Shown here: positions 7,860 through 13,921 of the stretch, one piece after another
Layout of the letters: the number at the start of each line of letters is the position of its first letter
Position numbering within the stretch: the stretch's first letter is position 1
IMG/VR virus record: IMGVR_UViG_3300037171_000080
Coordinates: 1 to 23,276 of that record
Direction: 5' to 3' (one strand)
DNA: 23,276 bases
Origin: a virus
The notes under the pieces: model-generated
Told to the model about the DNA's origin: nothing
Seen by the model: only the letters and a program-made list of their open reading frames with translations
Databases searched by the model: none
Program-made: the position numbers and the translations under genes

Positions 7860-10004
7860 CTACCATTTGGCCCCGCTGCGGCGTGACATCTTTACCGCTT
7901 TGTCCATGACGTTCGATACGAGGTCTTGTGTCACGCCGGTGAAGCTGCTGCCCCTGAAGTCAAAATGCGTCCCCACGCTCGCATTGTGCTCGTAGTTGGC
8001 GGTGCTGTAGCGGTTGGACACGTTCTCGGATCGCGGCACGACGGCCTCTCCTTCATGGAGCATCGCTAGGCCGGTGCGTGGTACCCAGTCCGTGCCCTCT
8101 GCAAAGAATGGCACGATGGATAGCGCCCCTTCGATGAGATCGCTGCCAAGACCGCCGTCGCCCCCTCCGCCACCAGCTCCGCCCCCCTTGAACAATCCGC
8201 TCAGAATGCCGCTCAGCGCGGATGTAAGCATATTCTCCAACGGAGCCAGCAGCGCATGGAGGAATATCTGAAGCGCGTCGGTAGCAAGTTGGGAAAATAT
8301 GCTTTTGACGGTTGTCGCCCATCCCTTCCAATGAACGATATCGTTTGCGAGACTACTCTCGATGGTGCCGAACATGCGCGGGATCTCCTGGAACGCCGCG
8401 CCCGCGAGATTCTTGGAGAAGTCCCGGCTTTCGACTGCCGCTTTGGCCAGCGCCGCTCCATAGTTTCGCCAGCCTTCAGCGAGATCCGCCGCCGATCCCA
8501 CGCGCTTGATAATCTCAAGGCTTGAGGCCATCTTTGCCAATTCTTCATCAGCCACATGGAGATGGAGATCGGCGAAGGCCTTGGGAAGATTCATCAGGTC
8601 GTTTACCGTCTGGTACATAGCCGGCGATAGACGATCCTTGAGCGCTATTATTTCGGTGGTCTTGGCGACGGCTTTCTGACCGCCTTCGACGTATTTGTCC
8701 CACGCCTTGTCCATGACCCCTTGCTCGCGCGTTTTCTCATCCGCAACGCCTTGCTGCGCTTTTTGGAGTTCAAGTAGAATTTTGGTGGTTTCCGCCGCCT
8801 CCTGATCGAGACGCTTGTAGAAGGCTTCCCATCCTTTTGCCGCGCGCTCGCCCTGCTGGTTGGAGTCTGTTTGAGTCCCTACTTGGCCCTTGAGGTCTAC
8901 GTTCTTCGCCGCATCTTTTACCTGAACGAGTTGGTTCTGAAGGTATTTGAGCAGATCCAGAAGCGATTTTATCTCTTTGGTAATTGTGGGTGTCTCTGGT
9001 TCTGCGTAAAGCTTATTCAGGGACCCACGCACTTCGACTATCTCGTCATTTATAAGCGCAAGCTGGTGGGGCAAGTCGGAAAACCCGCCCTCCGTGATGT
9101 TGATGCTCTTTAGTTTCTCCTGCAAGTCACTAATGCCATCCGTTAGTGTCTGGATGATCTCTGTAGCCCCATGCGTGTTCGCCCCTGGGCCGCCTCCAAG
9201 GATCTCGGGGTCTAACAAGTTCCGCAACAAAGCCGCCCATGTGCTGCCCTTGCCTTTTTCTAAGTGCTGCTGTATTTGGTCGAAAGCCTTGTCCAAGTCC
9301 AACGCCATCTTCGCGCCCGCAGCAGCGGTCTCCAGGAGCGCAACCTTTAGCTTGTTCTCTGGTTCGCCGCGTAGCTTGGCGAGTTGGTTTTCCAGTTGGG
9401 CATTGGAAACCTCCATTGAAGCATTGGTGACTTGCAGCGATTCGTTAAACTCGCGCCAGTAAAGTTCTGAATCAACGAGCGCGTCCTTTTGCGCCTTCGC
9501 CCATTTGACGATGCCCTCAATGGCATTGGCGATCATCTCGGGGAGCATGACCACCATAAAAAGACTACGGAACAGCCGGAGTTCCGAAACCATGCCGCGG
9601 AAAGATCCGGTTGCCCGTTCGGCCATTCCGCCGAAGTTCTCGCCCGCCATCGCTGCGTTCTGGCCGGTAGCGTCAAGCGCGGAACTGAACTCCTCAAAAT
9701 CCAGGCTGGCGTTTCGTGCTGCCGCTCCAGCCGCCCGGATGGATTCGGCCAGACGCTCGGCAGCAGCAGTGCCTACGGCCCCCATTCTTTCGGATACGGC
9801 TGTCAAGTTCGATACGGCTTCGGCTGCTGTACCGGAGACTCCCTCGATTTCGGATAACGATTGCGCGATGGCTTCTGCCATCGTTTTGCCGCCCTCAACG
9901 TACCTCGCTACTGCTGCCTGAAAGGCCTGGTCAGCTTGGGAGAAGTCTCCAGTGACGGTAATCTTCACGCCACCGATGGACTCGCCGCCTGGTTCGTCAG
10001 GCAT
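7860..10004 (-). CDS. Tail tape measure protein
   Basis: A 714-aa protein that sets tail length and probably helps DNA cross the membrane. The start codon shares one base with the stop of the GT frame (TGATG), and GAGAGGAG lies about nine bases upstream. The first ~130 residues are Ala-rich helix (SQADQAFQAAVARYVEGG...). A hydrophobic segment follows at ~145-168 (FRSLFMVVMLPEMIANAIEG), then long charged helices, a second helical hydrophobic region at ~575-605 and a Gly-rich linker (GGGAGGGGGDGG). Residues ~634-658 contain GTDWVPRTGLAMLHEGE, the hallmark C-terminal element of many tape measure proteins. The length is modest, implying a short-to-medium tail. Position after the tail chaperones and before the hub agrees fully with the call. 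Confidence 0.93.
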   Translation of the reverse strand: MPDEPGGESIGGVKITVTGDFSQADQAFQAAVARYVEGGKTMAEAIAQSLSEIEGVSGTAAEAVSNLTAVSERMGAVGTAAAERLAESIRAAGAAARNASLDFEEFSSALDATGQNAAMAGENFGGMAERATGSFRGMVSELRLFRSLFMVVMLPEMIANAIEGIVKWAKAQKDALVDSELYWREFNESLQVTNASMEVSNAQLENQLAKLRGEPENKLKVALLETAAAGAKMALDLDKAFDQIQQHLEKGKGSTWAALLRNLLDPEILGGGPGANTHGATEIIQTLTDGISDLQEKLKSINITEGGFSDLPHQLALINDEIVEVRGSLNKLYAEPETPTITKEIKSLLDLLKYLQNQLVQVKDAAKNVDLKGQVGTQTDSNQQGERAAKGWEAFYKRLDQEAAETTKILLELQKAQQGVADEKTREQGVMDKAWDKYVEGGQKAVAKTTEIIALKDRLSPAMYQTVNDLMNLPKAFADLHLHVADEELAKMASSLEIIKRVGSAADLAEGWRNYGAALAKAAVESRDFSKNLAGAAFQEIPRMFGTIESSLANDIVHWKGWATTVKSIFSQLATDALQIFLHALLAPLENMLTSALSGILSGLFKGGGAGGGGGDGGLGSDLIEGALSIVPFFAEGTDWVPRTGLAMLHEGEAVVPRSENVSNRYSTANYEHNASVGTHFDFRGSSFTGVTQDLVSNVMDKAVKMSRRSGAKW

Positions 10005-10824
10005 CAGGGTAGCTCCTCTCTGGTTGTGGTCGGGAAGCGCGCTTTGTGCTGCGCGTCTGCGTTCAGGGGTTCCTTGGCGGATTCCAGCGCGCGCCGCTTC
10101 TCTGCCGCCGCGCCAGCCGCCCGCAGATTGGACCGCATGATGGACATTTTTTCCTCTACCGTCTGGCGCCCGATCACGTCTTCGATGGTCGCCGGCCGGG
10201 GCGGTCTGCCCCCGAACATCTCAGGCGAGAAGCGACCGCCGCCCGGATGCTTGAACCAGGCGGCGTGCAGCGTCGTTTGCAGGCCAGCGTACATATCTAC
10301 AAAGTCTTGGAAGTGATGCTCGTACACCTCGCGCAGCGCCCGGTACTCGCGCGCCGTCCGCGACCACAAATAGGCGTCCGACAACCCCAAGCCGTACCGG
10401 CTGGTGCCGAACGCCCACAGCCTCAGCCAGTACTCATCGTCGCGGGTTACTGCAAGGGCGCCTGAGCCTGCTTTGGAGCTTCCACCGGCGTCTGCGGCAG
10501 CCCCAGCCGCTTTCCCAGGCAGGCAATGACCGCCTTGGAAATCTCGGGCATGGCGTCCTCGGGAATGCGCAGCGCCCACTGTTCGGCGGTGGGCACCGGC
10601 TTGCTCGATTCCACGTAATTGTGGCTTACCATCGCGGCGAACAGGTCCAGGACCATGGCTAACTTACCCGGCCCCGGCGTCCGCATCTGCTCGATAAGGT
10701 GCTCCAAGTCCACGCCGCGACGATCCGCGGTGTATTGGCACAATAGCGAGAATTTCAATGTAAGGGATTCCGACGTTTTGCCGTCTTCGATGGTGACGTT
10801 CGGATCTCCCAAAGGAGTGTTCAT
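10004..10824 (-). CDS. Tail assembly chaperone GT, -1 frameshift fusion product
   Basis: Read 10824 to 10510 in frame 0 (105 codons), then slip back one base at the GGGAAAG heptamer (10516-10510) and read 10510 to 10004. This gives about 273 aa. The downstream frame has no good start of its own. Its conserved part, VTRDDEYWLRLWAFGTSRYG followed by LSDAYLWSRTAREYRALREV, begins only after the end of the frame-0 protein. The upstream part of that open frame is just the shifted reading of gene G. The fusion reads ...ACLGK-AAGAAADAGG... across the site. In lambda and most long-tailed phages such a G/GT pair chaperones the tape measure protein during tail tube assembly. The stop abuts the tape measure start. 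The frameshift itself is inferred. Confidence 0.75.
10447..10824 (-). CDS. Tail assembly chaperone, upstream (G-like) product
   Basis: A 125-aa protein starting MNTPLGDPNVTIEDGKTSES at 10824, about 20 bases after the tail tube stop, with only a weak GGTGG ribosome site. A longer frame to 10899 would overlap the tail tube gene, so I reject it. The body is helical (DLEHLIEQMRTPGPGKLAMV...) with a Pro/Gln-rich end. Small acidic-to-neutral helical proteins between the tail tube and tape measure genes are the G-type chaperones that bind the tape measure protein. Residue 105 sits at the slippery heptamer, so the last 20 residues are specific to the unshifted form. The family call rests on position plus the frameshift. 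Confidence 0.75.
   Translation of the reverse strand: MNTPLGDPNVTIEDGKTSESLTLKFSLLCQYTADRRGVDLEHLIEQMRTPGPGKLAMVLDLFAAMVSHNYVESSKPVPTAEQWALRIPEDAMPEISKAVIACLGKRLGLPQTPVEAPKQAQAPLQ
10510..10516 (-). other. Programmed -1 frameshift heptamer GGGAAAG
   Basis: On the minus strand the frame-0 codons are CTG GGA AAG CGG, giving G_GGA_AAG in the X_XXY_YYZ register. This is the same heptamer as the lambda G-T shift site. A slip of -1 leads exactly into the open downstream frame ending at 10004. Plus-strand sequence is CTTTCCC. Confidence 0.8.
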
Positions 10825-10843
10825 GGCGTAATAGTACCACCAA

Positions 10844-11416
10844 TCAGGAAAGCACCGGCATCCCGGTGAGCGTGATGGTGACTTCCGCCTGTTCCACACC
10901 GGCCACAGCGGCTTTCTTCGAGAACTTGGAAACGAAGCCCTGGAAATAGTCTGTAGTCTGGGCAGTGTTGGGATACTGGATAGCGAACGGGACCGGGTTT
11001 CCGGGCGTGGTCAGTCCGCGGCTGGTGAACAATGCCTCCAAGCCGCCCGTGTTGCCGTGCGGGTAGGGCGGCCCGCCGGCGCCGGCCGGAGTGATCGGTC
11101 CCTCCGAGTCCGGAATGTAGTACAACGGAAGCGTGAAATCGCCGGCATCCAGCAGGGTGCAGAGCTTTTCCCGCCAAGGGTTCCCGGTGGAGTGGCTGGT
11201 TACGTCCACCACAGTGGCGCTCATGGACGGCCCGGAAAGGTCGCCCACGTTGGCGATGGGAGCGTAAATCTCGGGCGAAGCTCCGTTACCGATCATCAGG
11301 TACGTATTGATGGCGGGCAGGCCAATCGGGAAAGTCGCCTTAGTGTAGGTGGTGCCAGCAACCAGCGCAAAGGCTGCAAGCGCCATCAGGATGTTGTAAA
11401 TCAGGTGAAGGTGCAT
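10844..11416 (-). CDS. Major tail tube protein with an N-terminal hydrophobic leader
   Basis: A 190-aa protein that forms the tail tube. The conserved core includes LMIGNGASPEIYAPIANVGD, then LSGPS and VDVTSHSTGNPWREKL, the standard tail tube pattern, followed by a beta-rich domain and a C-terminal part with TDYFQGFVSKFSKK and an immunoglobulin-like strand ending ITLTGMPVLS. AAAGGAG lies eight bases before the ATG at 11416 and fixes that start. The protein therefore begins MHLHLIYNILMALAAFALVA, a hydrophobic segment that ends in an Ala-x-Ala-like site before the core starts near residue 24. Typical tail tube proteins have no such leader. It lacks Lys/Arg in the n-region, so it is a weaker signal peptide than those of the fibre genes. 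Function is confident; the meaning of the leader is not. Confidence 0.85.
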   Translation of the reverse strand: MHLHLIYNILMALAAFALVAGTTYTKATFPIGLPAINTYLMIGNGASPEIYAPIANVGDLSGPSMSATVVDVTSHSTGNPWREKLCTLLDAGDFTLPLYYIPDSEGPITPAGAGGPPYPHGNTGGLEALFTSRGLTTPGNPVPFAIQYPNTAQTTDYFQGFVSKFSKKAAVAGVEQAEVTITLTGMPVLS

Positions 11417-11430
11417 CGTCTTTTCTCCTT

Positions 11431-11916
11431 TTATGTCTCAGTATTGAAAAGCCTTACGTCGAGACATTGGACATAGGCTGGCTGCTTCGAAAGCTGATAA
11501 TCCATCCGCCCCCGCTGCGAAAGCAAGAAGCTCGGGAACTGCGGCGGCGTAGCGGGTGGCGTGGCGAATTGCGCGGGGCTGGCCAGGTCCACTGTCCCCA
11601 GGAAGGCGACAACATCGGCGGCCACCTGGCGCGCGACTTCCGCGCAGAAATCCAGTACGTCGATCTGAAGGCGCACTTCGGACAGCGGACTGAGATTGCT
11701 CACGCCGTATCCGTTGCCCTGCACGTACCGCCGCCCCGTGGAGACGCGCAGCACACGCACGCACGACGCCCCGACCGTATTGGCCGGGCTGGAGGGCTGG
11801 AGCGCACCCTGGGCAAGCTGCATGTCAAACCAGCGAAACGGCGTAGTCCCCAGATCGGCCTGGAGGGTCGTGTTCGCCGCCGCGAGTTGCCGTAACTTTT
11901 CTTCCGCGCTCACCAT
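11431..11916 (-). CDS. Tail completion / terminator protein (DUF3168-like)
   Basis: A 161-aa protein. The start at 11916 (MVSAEEKLRQLAAANTTLQA) overlaps the preceding stop by seven bases. The longer frame to 12021 is only the shifted reading of that gene. The layout is an N-terminal helix (residues ~3-20), a segment TTPFRWFDMQLAQGALQPS giving the typical 'W..LPQGA..P' pattern, a central strand pair with VRVLRVSTGRRY, and a strand-helix segment VRLQIDVLDFCAEVARQVAADV. This fits the tail terminator fold of DUF3168/gpU-type proteins, which cap the tail tube and join it to the head. Position immediately before the tail tube gene agrees. The C-terminal ~45 residues are Pro/Phe-rich and extend a little beyond the usual core. 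Confidence 0.7.
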   Translation of the reverse strand: MVSAEEKLRQLAAANTTLQADLGTTPFRWFDMQLAQGALQPSSPANTVGASCVRVLRVSTGRRYVQGNGYGVSNLSPLSEVRLQIDVLDFCAEVARQVAADVVAFLGTVDLASPAQFATPPATPPQFPSFLLSQRGRMDYQLSKQPAYVQCLDVRLFNTET

Positions 11917-12149
11917 TTCCACCTTTGCGATTCGCGCCGCAGCGCGTCGGCCTCGAGGACACAACGCTGGAGGCTCAACAGATCCGCCAACTGCTCCGCG
12001 CACTCGATTGTGCGGCGGCACTCGAATAGCATCGGCCCGGTGCGTGGGAACAGCCGGATCATGGCGTCCGTCAGTTCGATGCGCACCGGCCTGTCCTTGC
12101 CCGCGTACAGCACGTAACCTGGCGCGTCCGGTACCCGAAATGTGGCCAT
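11910..12149 (-). CDS. Small neck-region protein, unknown
   Basis: A 79-aa protein from the ATG at 12149 (MATFRVPDAPGYVLYAGKDR). A TTG at 12158, overlapping the previous stop as TTGA, would add three residues. The sequence is a short beta-rich N-terminus (GYVLYAGKDRPVRIELTDAM) followed by a long helix rich in Leu, Glu and Cys (ECRRTIECAEQLADLLSLQR). I do not recognise the family. It lies between the head-closure-like gene and the tail terminator gene and overlaps both neighbours or nearly so. By context it is probably a neck accessory or small completion protein. Confidence 0.65.
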   Translation of the reverse strand: MATFRVPDAPGYVLYAGKDRPVRIELTDAMIRLFPRTGPMLFECRRTIECAEQLADLLSLQRCVLEADALRRESQRWKW

Positions 12150-12154
12150 TGCGC

Positions 12155-12589
12155 TCAATTTGTCACCATCTGGAGCGCCAGCCGCGTTTGGGTTTGCTGA
12201 CTATCGCTCTCCACTCCCACAACCTCGTAAGTCACAGCCGTATCGCTCGGCCCGGTCACGACCGCACGCAGCGCCGGCCGCGCGCCCGCTTCGCCCCACG
12301 GGATCACATCGCCGTAGTACCCGCCCAGGAGAACGTGGCGGAAGATCCGCGCCTGAATCTCTGGCATAGCCTTCTGTTCACCGGCGGTCAGTCGCTCGCC
12401 CGTGCTCCGCGGCGCGTCCATGCACGGGATGGCTGAGGCCCCCGGGACGGCCACGAAATCCCCGCTCGGCTGGCCGGCGCCGATCAACAAACCGTCCGGC
12501 TGCATGACGGTGCAGAGGCTCGCCAGCAGCCCGCTGTTGGCGGCCTCTCCCATCACGGCTTGGATTTCGTAGCCGATGCCCTGGTACAT
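12155..12589 (-). CDS. Probable head closure / head-tail joining protein
   Basis: A 144-aa protein starting MYQGIGYEIQAVMGEAANSG, with AGGGAGA seven bases before the ATG at 12589. The longer open frame to 12763 crosses the 59-aa gene and is Arg-rich nonsense, so I reject it. The body is a small beta-barrel pattern: DGLLIGAGQPSGDFVAV, a Cys-Met-Asp-Ala-Pro turn, a helix MPEIQARIFRHVLLGGYY, and the C-terminal strand YEVVGVESDSQQTQTRLALQ. The phrase 'Y.V.GVESDSQ...TRL' is typical of head closure proteins such as the SPP1 gp16 type. Its place between the connector and the tail terminator agrees. The family assignment is moderate. Confidence 0.6.
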   Translation of the reverse strand: MYQGIGYEIQAVMGEAANSGLLASLCTVMQPDGLLIGAGQPSGDFVAVPGASAIPCMDAPRSTGERLTAGEQKAMPEIQARIFRHVLLGGYYGDVIPWGEAGARPALRAVVTGPSDTAVTYEVVGVESDSQQTQTRLALQMVTN

Positions 12590-12599
12590 GCAATCTCCC

Positions 12600-12779
12600 T
12601 TACGACGCGGGCGGCGTCGGCGGCGTAGCAGCCTTCTTGCCCCAGATGGCGAGTACCTCGCTGATGAAATTGTCCACCGCCGGGGCCGTGTTAGTGGTGG
12701 GGTTGGAGAATGCCTGCAATGCGTCTTCCAGGGCGAAAAGCCCCGTCGCCAGAATCTTTCCAAGTGTGCTGTTTACCAT
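12600..12779 (-). CDS. 59-residue hypothetical protein
   Basis: AAGGAG sits seven bases before the ATG at 12779, the frame ends at TAA 12602-12600, and the next gene's AGGGAGA follows immediately. The product runs MVNSTLGKILATGLFALEDA, then a Pro/Asn-rich stretch, a helix FISEVLAIWGKKA and a Pro-Thr tail. The two amphipathic helices and a Pro-rich end resemble many small phage proteins of unknown role. No transmembrane segment is convincing. Perfect packing between neighbours and a strong ribosome site argue that it is real despite its size. Confidence 0.7.
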   Translation of the reverse strand: MVNSTLGKILATGLFALEDALQAFSNPTTNTAPAVDNFISEVLAIWGKKAATPPTPPAS

Positions 12780-12794
12780 CGTATTGCTCCTTAT

Positions 12795-13181
12795 TTACTT
12801 TCCTGGAAACATAAAATGGATCGCTATGCCCACCAGAGACGAAATGGCGACTGCGATCCCGGTCGCCATCCATTTGAAGTTGTCCAAGCGGTTTACTTGC
12901 CCTTGCAGTGACTCGCTCTTATCCTCCAACCTCTTGTTTAGGCTCTCCACTTTTTCCTCCACCCTTCGGGCTAGAGTTTCGTGAGATTCCTTCCATTCGG
13001 ACCGGGGGACAAATTCGAGTTTGTCGGCCGCCATCTCCTCGCGGAACTTATTCATCCCCTCCAGTCGCCGGTCCATTTCTCCCCGTGCGACTTCGAGTGC
13101 CCTCTGATGAGCGATAAGGTCGGCTTCCATCACTGCCACTTTTTTATCCAGGTCAAGAAACTCCCGCTCTGTAAGCGCCAT
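12795..13181 (-). CDS. Coiled-coil protein with C-terminal membrane anchor (XhlA/holin-like?)
   Basis: A 128-aa protein from the ATG at 13181 (MALTEREFLDLDKKVAVMEA), one base after the previous stop. The longer frame to 13259 lies inside that gene. Residues ~5-100 are a highly charged heptad-rich helix, and residues ~103-124 (MATGIAVAISSLVGIAIHFM) are a single C-terminal transmembrane helix preceded by KW. This layout (soluble coiled coil, then C-tail anchor) matches haemolysin XhlA-type and similar phage membrane proteins that assist holins. It could also be an assembly scaffold or a superinfection-exclusion protein. Sitting among neck genes rather than next to an endolysin is unusual. Confidence 0.72.
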   Translation of the reverse strand: MALTEREFLDLDKKVAVMEADLIAHQRALEVARGEMDRRLEGMNKFREEMAADKLEFVPRSEWKESHETLARRVEEKVESLNKRLEDKSESLQGQVNRLDNFKWMATGIAVAISSLVGIAIHFMFPGK

Positions 13182-13182
13182 C

Positions 13183-13413
13183 TCACCGTTTCTTCCCTTT
13201 CGCCCGGATTGCCTTGGCCGCGAATGCCGCGAAGAAATGCAGATCGCACTCCATGGCACACAACTCGCGTGTGCCAGCTATCGCCGCTTCCACGGCTTTC
13301 TCTCGCTCGGCGGAGCCAGCGTCGTGCTCTGAATGCACGGCGATGGAAATGCGCCGGTTCACTTCGGCTTCGGTGATACTGCCCGGTTCGGGCCAATTCT
13401 CGCGTCTTGGCAT
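13183..13413 (-). CDS. Small hypothetical protein
   Basis: A 76-aa protein. AAAGGAG, overlapping the connector's TAA stop, lies eight bases before the ATG at 13413, and the TGA stop is one base from the next start. It is Ala/Glu/Arg-rich and mostly helical (EAEVNRRISIAVHSEHDAGS), with a basic end (AIRAKGKKR). A cluster GTRELCAMECDLHFFAAFAA is the only distinctive part. No family recognised. Tight packing between the connector and the coiled-coil membrane protein shows that it belongs to the operon. Confidence 0.7.
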   Translation of the reverse strand: MPRRENWPEPGSITEAEVNRRISIAVHSEHDAGSAEREKAVEAAIAGTRELCAMECDLHFFAAFAAKAIRAKGKKR

Positions 13414-13423
13414 TACGTCTCCT

Positions 13424-13921
13424 TTACGGTCCGAGTAACCGATTCCAAACCTTCCAGGTCCTCTCCCTGGCTGAGAACGAATCCTGCACCATCTCCGCGA
13501 TGGCGAACGCCCCGGAATTGTCGCTCTGTTCCCGGTACGCTTCCGCCTGCGCGTGAAGCGCCTGCTGCACGTCCTTGGCGCTCAGCTTCACATCCAACAT
13601 GCCGGAGATCACGGCGAGCCGCGCCTTGCTCGAAGCCAGCACGTCCAGAGCCTGCGCAGCCGCGCGCAGATAGTCGTATTGATTGCCGCCCAGGCCGACG
13701 TTCGCGCCGGTAGGGTCAGACTGCGAGCTGGTGTAGATCCCCATCTGGCCCGTTAGCGTCAGGTAGAAGCTGATTTCGTCGTCGTTGAAAATCGGGTGCG
13801 TAACGTCGCAGTCGGGAATAAGCGCGCGCACCGCAGTGACCGCGTAATTCGCGTTGAAATCGTAGGTGAAGCCGCCCGGAATGTTTGGCGTGTCCACCGG
13901 GTACTGTGGAAGGCTGCTCAT
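13424..13921 (-). CDS. Head-tail connector / adaptor protein (gp6-like)
   Basis: A 165-aa protein. The ATG at 13921 overlaps the preceding stop as ATGA. Residues ~25-55 carry VTAVRALIPDCDVTHPIFND followed by DEISFYL, the usual start of HK97 gp6-type adaptors ('VR.LIPD....FSDDEI..FL'). A helix then follows (LRAAAQALDVLASSKARLAV), with an amphipathic stretch KLSAKDVQQALHAQAEAYRE typical of the 'A..LRA.A..YR' element in these proteins. It would form the ring beneath the portal. Finding it several genes after the capsid gene, behind two exported proteins, is unusual spacing. Confidence 0.78.
   Translation of the reverse strand: MSSLPQYPVDTPNIPGGFTYDFNANYAVTAVRALIPDCDVTHPIFNDDEISFYLTLTGQMGIYTSSQSDPTGANVGLGGNQYDYLRAAAQALDVLASSKARLAVISGMLDVKLSAKDVQQALHAQAEAYREQSDNSGAFAIAEMVQDSFSARERTWKVWNRLLGP

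Noticed and set aside
10517-10579. Independent start for a 191-aa protein at 10579
   Set aside because: The segment before the slip site is the out-of-frame reading of the G chaperone. The conserved part starts later and is reached by the -1 shift.
11696-12436. 246-aa plus-strand open frame
   Set aside because: It lies opposite three tightly packed neck genes with good starts and shows the Arg/Pro-rich composition of antisense reading.
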